Source: Verrucomicrobia bacterium UBA1200 (GTDB taxonomy: Bacteria > Verrucomicrobiota > Kiritimatiellia > RFP12 > UBA1067). Taken from it: a stretch of DNA of 34,803 bases. Positions within the stretch are counted from its first letter, which is position 1. Each line of letters opens with the position of its first letter. Under the pieces are notes generated by a model. The model saw only the letters and a program-made list of their open reading frames with translations, ran no database searches and was not told the origin of the DNA. The DNA lies in assembly GCA_002309765.1 (NCBI GenBank), contig DBXY01000045.1, forward strand, positions 1 through 34,803, given 5' to 3'. A program made the translations under genes and the position numbers. This document shows positions 24,464 to 34,803 of the stretch, piece after piece.

Positions 24464-26176
24464 ATGAGAACACCAGTTTTAATCCTGCTGGCGACCGTAA
24501 CCCTGGTATGCGCCGCCGCCAATGAAAAACAGGTTTACCGCCGGTCGCTGGACCGTGTCGCCAGTATGGATCCCGCGCTATCGTCCTCCATCTACTCCTC
24601 GCGGGCGGTCAATATGGTTTACGAACCGCTGCTGGACGTTGATTACTATGCCCGTCCCTACCGGCTAATCCCCAATCTGGCCCGCGAATTGCCAACGTTA
24701 AGCCCCGACCGTAAAACCTACACCATACGGTTGATTGACAATGCCCGGTTCCAGCCCGACCCGTGTTTCGGTCTGGATTCCGACGGCAAACCCCAAGGAC
24801 GCCCATTGCGCGCCGAGGATGTGGTGTTCTCGCTCAAACGGCTGGCGGATGCCAAAATCGCCTCGCCCGGATCTTGGCTGGTGGAAGACAGCATCGAAGG
24901 GATGCGGTTATTCTACGAAAAATCCAAATCGGCCGAACCCACCGATTATTCGCTGGAAGTGCCCGGCTTGACCGCCGTTGACCCGCTTACCGTTCGCATC
25001 CGGCTCACCCGCCCGATGCACCAGTTCATTTGGTACTTGGCCATGATCTACTCCGCCATCGTGCCGCCCGAAGCCATCCAGCATTATGGCCTAGAATTCG
25101 GTTCACACGCGGTGGGAACCGGCCCGTTCCGCCTTACCACCTGGGAACGTAACCACCGTATGGTATATACCCGGGACCCGGAATGGTGGGGCTGGAGTAA
25201 CGGCCCGCACGCTTTGACCGGGAAAAGTGGCGGACGCCCGTTCGACCAAGTGGTGTTCAACGTGATGGACGATGTATCCACCCAATGGCTCTGTTTTCTG
25301 GCCGGCGAGATCGACTTTCTCGGCGAAATCTCCCGCGACAACTGGGACGTGGTGATTGACAGCTCCGGGAAACTCTCCAACGAGCTGGCCCAACGCGGCT
25401 TTAAGCTTTACGGCGTTCCAACGATGGAAGTGGCGTACATCGGCATCAATCAGGAAGATCCGGTGCTGGGCAAGAACAAAAAGTTGCGCCAAGCTCTAAA
25501 CTGCGCTTTCGATGCGGAGGCTTGGATACGGTTTTTCAACCAACGCGTTACCCCGTGCGACGGTCCGGTTCCGCCCGGTATCCCCGGCAAACTGGAAACA
25601 CCTTTCCCATACGCGTCAAACCTCGATAAAGCCAAGATGCTGCTGAAGGAAGCCGGTTATCCGGACGGAATCGATCCCGCCACCGGTCGCCGGCTTGAGT
25701 TGATCATCGATTTGGGACGGACTTCCCAAGATGTACGGGAATCGACCGAATTGTTGGTCGCGTTCTACAACCGTATCGGGATTTCGCTGGTTCCGCAATA
25801 CCACAACTGGCCGACCTTCCTGCGCCGCATTGCGCAACGGCAAAGCCAGATGTACCGCATCGGGTGGATCGGCGACTATCCCGACGCGGAAAACTTCCTC
25901 CAGCTGTTTCACAGCAAAAACGTGTCGCCCGGGCCCAACCGCACCAATTACGTCAACCCGGATTTCGACCGCGAGTATGACGCCGCATGCGCCGCCACCG
26001 ACGAGGACGAGCGTAACCGGCACTGGTTGGCCGCGCAAGAAATCATCCGCGAAGACTGCCCGTGGATTTTTCTCAACTTCCGCAAGGAATACACCATCTG
26101 CGGCCCGAGGGTAAAAAATTACATTCCATCCGATTTCTCCCACGGTTCCGAACGGTACCTCCGGGTGGCACAATAA
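24464..26176 (+). CDS. Family 5 extracellular solute-binding protein (peptide type)
   Basis: The product is 570 residues. The ATG at 24464 is set by the signal peptide MRTPVLILLATVTLVCAAA; the Cys context (TLVC) is not a good lipobox, so a periplasmic rather than lipoprotein form is likely. Family 5 features are SMDPALSS, the YEPLL segment, the SPDRKTYTIRL strand, RAEDVVFSLKRL, GTGPFRL and VAYIGINQEDPVLGKNKKLRQALNCAFD. Such proteins deliver oligopeptides, dipeptides, nickel or murein tripeptide to ABC importers. No permease or ATPase gene is adjacent, so it must use components encoded elsewhere. It sits 2 bases after tsaB and 23 bases before a Mur ligase, a context that hints at murein peptides as ligand (inference). 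Confidence 0.9.
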   Translation: MRTPVLILLATVTLVCAAANEKQVYRRSLDRVASMDPALSSSIYSSRAVNMVYEPLLDVDYYARPYRLIPNLARELPTLSPDRKTYTIRLIDNARFQPDPCFGLDSDGKPQGRPLRAEDVVFSLKRLADAKIASPGSWLVEDSIEGMRLFYEKSKSAEPTDYSLEVPGLTAVDPLTVRIRLTRPMHQFIWYLAMIYSAIVPPEAIQHYGLEFGSHAVGTGPFRLTTWERNHRMVYTRDPEWWGWSNGPHALTGKSGGRPFDQVVFNVMDDVSTQWLCFLAGEIDFLGEISRDNWDVVIDSSGKLSNELAQRGFKLYGVPTMEVAYIGINQEDPVLGKNKKLRQALNCAFDAEAWIRFFNQRVTPCDGPVPPGIPGKLETPFPYASNLDKAKMLLKEAGYPDGIDPATGRRLELIIDLGRTSQDVRESTELLVAFYNRIGISLVPQYHNWPTFLRRIAQRQSQMYRIGWIGDYPDAENFLQLFHSKNVSPGPNRTNYVNPDFDREYDAACAATDEDERNRHWLAAQEIIREDCPWIFLNFRKEYTICGPRVKNYIPSDFSHGSERYLRVAQ

Positions 26177-26199
26177 GCGCTTGCAGAAGGAGTCAAATA

Positions 26200-27498
26200 A
26201 TGGGAAATGTGGTGCATATCGCAGGCATCGGCGGCGTGGGGATGAGCGCGCTGGCGCAAGCTCTTTTGGATCAGGGACGCACTGTTACCGGTTCGGACCG
26301 GCTTTTAGACCACGGCGACCTTACATCCACGCTTAGCCGCCTGAAAGCGCAGGGTGTGAAACTCTTTCCGCAAGACGGCAGCGGGATTGACCGCGACACC
26401 GCGCGGCTTGTGGTCAGCAGCGCCATTGAATCCGATAATCCCGACAAACTCAAAGCCGAAACGCTCGGCATCCCGGTGGTGCACCGCGCCGACGAATTGG
26501 CGGCCGCGCTTTCCGGCCGCACATTGGTGGCCGTGGCGGGAACCTGCGGAAAAAGCAGCGTCACCGCGATGCTCGGCCATCTGCTGGTCGCGGCGGGATT
26601 CGATCCGCTGGTGGTCAACGGGGCGGAGGTCGGCGGTTGGGACGACAACGGCCGACGTATCGGTTCGGTCCATTTCGGAACCGGGAAGTGGGCGGTGGCG
26701 GAAGTGGACGAATCTGACAAATCGCTAATGGCTTTTTCTCCGGACCACGCCATCATCACCAACGCTTCCGCAGACCATTTCGGCATGGATGAAACGCAAG
26801 AGTTGTTCAGTTCGTTCCGCGCCAAAATTCCCGGTGTGGTGATTGACGGGCGAAGCGAAACCGGGCTCCCTCAAGACGTGGAGTTGTCCGGTTGGTCGGG
26901 GTCGTTTACCCTCGATGGTACGCGTTACACGGTACCGATGCCGGGAATGCACAACGTAATGAACAGCTGGCACGCGGTGCGCATGGCTTTGGCACTGGGA
27001 GCCGATCCGTATACGCTTCAAGCGGCGCTGCCGGAATTCAAAGGCATCTCTAGACGGCTCCAACGCGTGGGACAGTGCGATGGCGCGATGGTGGTGGATG
27101 ATTACGCGCACAATCCCGAAAAGCTCGCGGCGGCGTGGAAAACCCTGGCGGCAGTGGCGCCAAACGGAGTTTGCGCGGTGTGGCGTCCTCACGGCTACGC
27201 ACCGTTGAGGAAGATGCTTAACGCGCTGACCGATATGTTCGCCCAAGTGTGCCGTCCCCAAGACCGAATAATCCTGCTGCCGGTGTATGACGCCGGAGGT
27301 ACGGCAAACCGCAGCGTGAGCAGCGGCGATTTGGCCGAACAACTGCACTTGCGCGGCGTAAACGTTCAACTGGCGAACGGAATACCGGAAGCGGAAGCAA
27401 TTATGCGCGCGGCAGCAAACCAAGCCGGAGTGTTGGCCACTTTCGGCGCCCGTGACCCGGATTTGCCCAGACTGGCCCAGCGGCTAGCCAACGTATGA
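26200..27498 (+). CDS. MurC-like Mur ligase family protein
   Basis: The product is 432 residues. AAGGAG at 26187-26192 precedes the ATG by 7 bases; the frame stays open upstream within the preceding gene. The N-terminal nucleotide-binding motif GIGGVGMS (residues 10-16 region) is MurC-like. The P-loop reads GTCGKSS (114-120) instead of GTHGKTT. The middle domain has VDESDKS and NASADHFGM, and the C-terminal domain has GISRRLQRVG, DDYAHNPEK, WRPHGYAPLRK and LLPVYDAGGTANR. These features suit a separate MurC-like subfamily rather than the canonical UDP-MurNAc:L-alanine ligase. It should join an amino acid or peptide to a UDP-sugar acid with ATP; the substrate is unknown. It is the last gene of its operon, with 4 bases to the convergent channel gene. 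Confidence 0.85.
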   Translation: MGNVVHIAGIGGVGMSALAQALLDQGRTVTGSDRLLDHGDLTSTLSRLKAQGVKLFPQDGSGIDRDTARLVVSSAIESDNPDKLKAETLGIPVVHRADELAAALSGRTLVAVAGTCGKSSVTAMLGHLLVAAGFDPLVVNGAEVGGWDDNGRRIGSVHFGTGKWAVAEVDESDKSLMAFSPDHAIITNASADHFGMDETQELFSSFRAKIPGVVIDGRSETGLPQDVELSGWSGSFTLDGTRYTVPMPGMHNVMNSWHAVRMALALGADPYTLQAALPEFKGISRRLQRVGQCDGAMVVDDYAHNPEKLAAAWKTLAAVAPNGVCAVWRPHGYAPLRKMLNALTDMFAQVCRPQDRIILLPVYDAGGTANRSVSSGDLAEQLHLRGVNVQLANGIPEAEAIMRAAANQAGVLATFGARDPDLPRLAQRLANV

Positions 27499-27502
27499 CC
27501 GG

Positions 27503-28303
27503 TTATTTTTGTTGCACCGGGTGCAGTGACGGATAAAGCGCCAGCCAATAGCCCAGTCCCACGAACACCGCGCCGCCGACGATGTTGCCCAGAGTCACCG
27601 CCGCGATGTTGTGCAGGCAGCCGGCAATGGTCAGGCTTTTTGCCGCAATTCCGTATTCGGACGCGGTGAACAAGCCCGCCGGCAGATAGTATAGATTCGC
27701 GACACAGTGTTCGTAACCGCACATCACGAACAGCATGATCGGCATGAAGATGCAGGCGATCTTACCGGAAACCTTTTTAGACGAGGCGGCCATCCACACC
27801 GCTACGCACACCAGGAAATTACAAAGCACGCCGCGCAAAAAAGCGTCGCCGAAACTCAAACCGGCCTTTGCCGTCGCGATGCCGACAATCGAGGCGCTCA
27901 ACTTGGAATCTATTATCCCGGGGGTGTGCCCGTAAACAATCATTGCCGCCACCGCGATACCGCCCACCGCGTTTCCGAGATACACCACCACCCAATTGCG
28001 CAACAGCGAGAGAACCGAAATCTGTCGGCGGACCAACGCAATCGACATAAGATTGTTCCCGGTGAAAAGTTCCGCCCCCGCGATCACCACCATCATCAGT
28101 CCGGCCGAGAAGATGCAGCCTGATACCAGTTTGGCAACCGAAGGATTGGCAATGGTGCAAGACCCGACCGTGGCCCCGACCCCGGCCAAAGCAATGTACA
28201 TTCCGGCGAAAACCGCCAGCGCCACCATTTGCCGCAGCGGAAGCGTCGCTTTGTTCTTTGCCGCGTTTTCAAAATTGATGGCGATCTCTTTGGGATTGCG
28301 CAT
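27503..28303 (-). CDS. Formate/nitrite transporter family channel (FocA/NirC type)
   Basis: The product is 266 residues with six hydrophobic membrane segments. Family motifs are AELFTGNN (77-84), the Asn-containing GVLCNFLVCVAVWMA (158-172) and GYEHCVANLYYLPAGL with the conserved central His at 199. The family forms pentameric channels for formate, nitrite, hydrosulfide or related monovalent anions; the substrate is not readable here. A strong AGGAGG lies 5 bases before the ATG and overlaps the end of the pseudouridine synthase gene. It is last in a five-gene operon, which suggests formate handling in a fermentative organism or a link to purine C1 metabolism (speculative). Confidence 0.93.
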   Translation of the reverse strand: MRNPKEIAINFENAAKNKATLPLRQMVALAVFAGMYIALAGVGATVGSCTIANPSVAKLVSGCIFSAGLMMVVIAGAELFTGNNLMSIALVRRQISVLSLLRNWVVVYLGNAVGGIAVAAMIVYGHTPGIIDSKLSASIVGIATAKAGLSFGDAFLRGVLCNFLVCVAVWMAASSKKVSGKIACIFMPIMLFVMCGYEHCVANLYYLPAGLFTASEYGIAAKSLTIAGCLHNIAAVTLGNIVGGAVFVGLGYWLALYPSLHPVQQK

Positions 28304-28312
28304 GATAACCTC

Positions 28313-29019
28313 CTAGCCGTTTTGCGGCCAACATTCGGCGGTAAAACCGGGAACGGCCTTAAAAAACTCCGCCGGGATTTCTGTGTCAAACGTCATCCGC
28401 GTCCCATTGTGCGGATGGAAGAAACTGATTGTTTTGGCGTGCAGCATCAACCTCGACGCCCTCGCCCCGGGGCCGTACTTGCGGTCGCCCATCACGGGAT
28501 GCCCAGCCTCCGAGAAATGCACCCGGATCTGGTTTTTTCGCCCGGTCAGCAACCGAACCATAACCGCGCTGGCGTTCGCCGACTCGAACAGCAACCGGTA
28601 TTCTGTGCAAGCGAACTTTCCGCCTTCCGGCACGGAGTGGACAAAATAGTCGTCGTCCTCCGCCAAAAGGCTTTTATACACCCCGCTGGCCGCGATCTTG
28701 CCGCCACCGACCACCGCCAAATAAAGCTTCTCGTTCTCGTGCCAGCGGTCCTTGAGTTTTTGCTGCGCCGCCTCGCTCTTGGCGAAAACCATCACCCCGG
28801 AAGTCTCCCGGTCCAGCCGATGCACCAGCCAGGCGCAAAGCCGCGATCGGGAATTGCCCTTACGCAAATAATCGCCCACCACCGCCTCGGCGGAGATGGC
28901 GCTCGACCCGCGCAGGGAGTTGGTCAACAGCCCTACCGGCTTGTTGACCACCACCAGATCGCGGTCCTCGTAAAGAAACTCCAGACCGTGGTTCTTGAAC
29001 TTGGCGGGCAGTTTGATCA

Positions 29020-29020
<1 letters not shown>
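28313..29020 (-). CDS. RluA-family pseudouridine synthase
   Basis: The product is 235 residues. The start at 29020 overlaps the purL stop by one base (TGATG), which implies coupling; the longer open frame to 29221 overlaps purL and is unlikely. The catalytic Asp is D70 in HRLDRETSG. Other family segments are VVNKPVGLL (24-32) and GRKNQIRVHFSEAGHPVMGDRKYG. There is no S4 RNA-binding domain, so it is a short RluA type. It isomerises specific uridines in rRNA or tRNA; the target site cannot be assigned. Confidence 0.92.
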
Positions 29021-32883
<3,863 letters not shown>

Positions 32884-32885
32884 CT

Positions 32886-33368
32886 CTAATTATCCTCTTC
32901 GGCGTGTTTCAAGAGCGTGTCAATCACTTGATCGGGAGCGGTGGCGGCCAGAATCTCGTTACGCACCGCGGGCTCCAGCAGCGAACGGCTCAGTCTTGTC
33001 AACAGCTGCACGTGCACGCAAGGAGCCTCCTGCGGCACCAGCATCAGCACAAAAATCGTGGTCGGGGCGCCGTTGGAGGCGCCGAACGGAATGCCTTTCG
33101 GGTGCACCCCGATCACGCAGCACAGCTTATCGATGTACAATGACCGGCAATGCGGGAACGCCACCCCTTCCGGAGTGGCGGTTGAGGCGCTGCGCTCGCG
33201 GTTCAGAACCGCCCGCAACACCTTCGGCAAGACCTCCGGGTTGAACAACCCCCGGTCGGCGGCCTGCTCCAGCATGGTCGCGATCACCTCAACCCCGGTG
33301 GCATCGTCCAAACCCAGGCAAACCTCGCCAGACCGGATAATCTCCAAAACCTGCGATTGGTCACTCAC
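32886..33368 (-). CDS. PTS EIIA domain protein (fructose/nitrogen type)
   Basis: The product is 160 residues. It starts with GTG after GAGGGG at about 7 bases. The single domain matches the EIIA-Fru/Ntr fold, with the phosphorylatable His at 73 in VAFPHCRS and downstream segments FGASNGAPTTIFVLMLVPQ and HVQLLTRLSRSL. No sugar permease or EIIB lies nearby, so a regulatory role of the PtsN type is more likely than transport. Its phosphodonor would be an HPr-like protein encoded elsewhere. It lies 16 bases after the DUF212 gene and 2 bases before purL. Confidence 0.88.
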   Translation of the reverse strand: MSDQSQVLEIIRSGEVCLGLDDATGVEVIATMLEQAADRGLFNPEVLPKVLRAVLNRERSASTATPEGVAFPHCRSLYIDKLCCVIGVHPKGIPFGASNGAPTTIFVLMLVPQEAPCVHVQLLTRLSRSLLEPAVRNEILAATAPDQVIDTLLKHAEEDN

Positions 33369-33384
33369 GGCAAACCCCTCACAA

Positions 33385-33855
33385 CTATTTGCCCGGCCAC
33401 AACCAAGTCACCAGCGTCGCCACCAGCGTTCCGGTGGCCATACCCGCGAAGACCTCTTTTCTGGTGTGTCCCAGCAACTCCTTAAGATGCACATGGCGAA
33501 GCTTGTGGTGCTCGAAAAGCTCGTTGATCATGATGTTCAGCACCCGGGCCTGGTGCCCGGCGGAACGCCGCACGCTGGCGGCGTCGAACATCGTGATGGA
33601 GGCGAAGCCAACCGCCAGCATCACCACCGGGCTGCTCCATCCCAGAGCCAGCCCCAAAGAAACAAACAACCCGCAGACCATCGACGAGTGGGCGCTCGGC
33701 ATGCCGCCGGTACTCACCAAATACTGGAAATCGATGCGCTTGGTCTTGATAAACCCGGTCGTCATCTTGATCGTCTGGGCGATAACCCAGCTCAAAAACG
33801 CCGACCAGAACCAGGGTGTGGTACACAAATTCAACGGATTGGGGTCAACTATCAC
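33385..33855 (-). CDS. Divergent PAP2 (DUF212) family membrane protein
   Basis: The product is 156 residues. It starts at a GTG (33855). Motifs typical of the divergent PAP2 group are STGGMPSAHSSM, FDAASVRRSAGHQARVLN and LKELLGHTRKEVFAG, with hydrophobic segments near residues 14-30, 50-95 and 130-152. PAP2 relatives remove phosphate from lipid pyrophosphates, but the activity of this divergent group is not established. It is the first gene of the purL operon, with a good promoter upstream. Confidence 0.88.
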   Translation of the reverse strand: MIVDPNPLNLCTTPWFWSAFLSWVIAQTIKMTTGFIKTKRIDFQYLVSTGGMPSAHSSMVCGLFVSLGLALGWSSPVVMLAVGFASITMFDAASVRRSAGHQARVLNIMINELFEHHKLRHVHLKELLGHTRKEVFAGMATGTLVATLVTWLWPGK

Positions 33856-33900
33856 CTTGCAACCTGCCTTCGCTTACAACTTCGGTTTCAAACGTGCGTA

Positions 33901-33929
33901 ATTATCCTATTTTCCAGCCTGTAAGTCAA
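33901..33929 (-). promoter_or_regulatory. Sigma-70-like promoter of the DUF212-purL operon
   Basis: Minus-strand TTGACT (33929-33924) is followed after 17 bases by GATAAT (33906-33901), each 5 of 6 to consensus. The predicted start near 33894 leaves about 39 bases to the GTG at 33855. Confidence 0.65.
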
Positions 33930-33988
33930 AATCAAAATTTGTCATTCCGAAAAATCAATTTTTCTATTCATCTTGTCCCAATATTGGC

Positions 33989-34017
33989 TTGACCTGACAT
34001 CAATGTTTATGTAACAT
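33989..34017 (+). promoter_or_regulatory. Weak promoter candidate for the RHS gene
   Basis: TTGACC (33989-33994) is followed after 17 bases by TAACAT (34012-34017). Transcription would start at or next to the ATG at 34025, giving a leaderless or nearly leaderless mRNA, consistent with the absence of a Shine-Dalgarno sequence. The rest of the 33930-34024 gap is AT-rich, including a short AAAAAT/ATTTTT inverted repeat at 33950-33963. Confidence 0.3.
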
Positions 34018-34024
34018 TTTTATC

Positions 34025-34803
34025 ATGTTTTTTCTATTGGCAAAGACAAAAAGTTTTTCAGTTTCAAGTATAGTTGGGTGCATTATACTCCCACTGATTA
34101 TTTCTTTTTCCTATGCTGAAATCGCGTACTGCGCCGCCGACAACGCGCCCCCGGGCGTTGCCGACGAGCCGACCGGGAAAGTCAAGCCCGACGTTACCAC
34201 CGGCGACCCGGTGTCGGTGTCCACCGGGGCGGTGGCGTTCGAGTGCGCCGACGTGCTGGTGCGCTGCCCTGGCGTCGACCTGGCCTTCCGGCGCTACTAC
34301 AACAGCCGCTTCCCGCATGCCGAGGGCCTGACGCTGGGCGAGGGCTGGCGCGACAGCTGGGACCTCCGGCTGGTATGCCTCACCAGGGGCGTCACGGTCA
34401 CCGGGGAGTCCGGCCCGGTGACGGTCACGCCTGGCGGCGCGGCGGTCACCAACCGGCCCGTCCACGCCGAGGTGCCGCTTTCCCGCTCGGTCCTGCTCTA
34501 CCTTCCCGACGGGGACGTGGCCGAGTTCTCCGGGCGCAACATCTCCGGGGGCTACGCGGTCTCGGAGACCGCCCGGTACCGCGTCGCGACCAACGCGGTG
34601 GCGTTCATCGCGCCCGGCGAGGTCCGGGTCCCGGACTTCGGGACGCGGGTGAGCCGCGAGTACTGGTCCGACCGCTCGCCGCTGGCGGGGACGGTCTGGG
34701 GCGGGGACGGCACCGCCTACGCCTTCGGCGCGGACGGGCGGCTGGCGTCGGTCACCGCCCCGGGCGGGGAGACGGTCACGATCTCCCGCGCCCCGGACGG
34801 CTT
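34025..34803 (+). CDS. RHS-repeat family secreted protein, N-terminal part (partial)
   Basis: The frame opens at the ATG at 34025 and runs off the window; about 259 residues are visible. A signal peptide or anchor is encoded first (SIVGCIILPLIISFSYA, residues ~15-31). Then comes the DUF6531-type entry of RHS proteins: TGDPVSVSTGAVAFECADVL, LAFRRYYNSR and LGEGWRDSWDLRL, followed by segments such as YAFGADGRLASVTAPGGE that begin the RHS repeats. RHS proteins form closed beta cages around a variable C-terminal domain that is often a toxin. That end lies outside the window. The first ~100 bases are AT-rich, then composition becomes very GC-rich with nearly all third positions G or C, unlike the leader and the neighbours. 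No ribosome site is visible. Confidence 0.85.
   Translation, partial: MFFLLAKTKSFSVSSIVGCIILPLIISFSYAEIAYCAADNAPPGVADEPTGKVKPDVTTGDPVSVSTGAVAFECADVLVRCPGVDLAFRRYYNSRFPHAEGLTLGEGWRDSWDLRLVCLTRGVTVTGESGPVTVTPGGAAVTNRPVHAEVPLSRSVLLYLPDGDVAEFSGRNISGGYAVSETARYRVATNAVAFIAPGEVRVPDFGTRVSREYWSDRSPLAGTVWGGDGTAYAFGADGRLASVTAPGGETVTISRAPDG

Noticed and set aside
27499..27520. Bidirectional terminator between the Mur ligase and the channel gene
   Set aside because: Only a 5-bp CCGGT/ACCGG stem with a 12-base loop and no T-run, lying within the channel's last codons.

Overview
The window looks like a chromosomal segment of a Gram-negative bacterium from the Planctomycetota-Verrucomicrobiota-Chlamydiota group, most likely near Kiritimatiellota, Lentisphaerota or Verrucomicrobiota. 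This is inferred from gene style: many exported enzymes with Sec or twin-arginine (Tat) leaders, a giant beta-helix protein with autotransporter-associated repeats but no visible barrel, a thrombospondin-type-3-like secreted protein, and a lineage-type YbeY. No rRNA or tRNA is present to fix the taxonomy. Window-edge proteins at both ends are cut off.

Layout. (1) 1-3435, plus strand: the C-terminal part of a very large unrecognised protein, then a secreted calcium-loop protein whose leader is built from 7-bp repeats. (2) 3443-14705, minus strand: seven genes read leftwards from a good sigma-70-like promoter at 14747-14776. They are a serine hydrolase, a GH2 beta-mannosidase, RNase Y, a GH20 beta-hexosaminidase, a Gfo/Idh/MocA oxidoreductase, a TIM-barrel glycosidase-like protein and a metallophosphoesterase. 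The set reads as a mannose/N-acetylhexosamine glycan catabolic operon with a housekeeping RNase in the middle. (3) 14834-20299, minus strand: an 1821-residue secreted protein with a malectin-like domain, an FN3 domain, beta-helix repeats and two tandem PA14-like modules. (4) 20545-27498, plus strand: a tightly packed run of an MsbA-like ABC exporter, a TetR regulator, ybeY, tsaB, a family-5 solute-binding protein and a MurC-like Mur ligase, joined by 4-base overlaps or short gaps. (5) 27503-33855, minus strand: an operon behind a TTGACT-17-GATAAT promoter encoding a divergent-PAP2 (DUF212) membrane protein, a PTS EIIA protein, PurL, an RluA-type pseudouridine synthase and a formate/nitrite-type channel. 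(6) 34025-34803, plus strand: the start of a secreted RHS-repeat protein, AT-rich in its leader and abruptly GC-rich afterwards, running off the window.

How the parts may work together: regions 2 and 3 suggest binding and stepwise disassembly of complex glycans (inference). The solute-binding protein and Mur ligase at the end of region 4 could form a murein-peptide salvage pair (inference). The most unusual sequence signal is a degenerate 7-bp periodicity in two places: an intra-operon spacer starting at a stop codon (7271-7404), and the 5' end of the secreted-protein gene (about 2434-2622), where the repeats encode the signal-peptide core.
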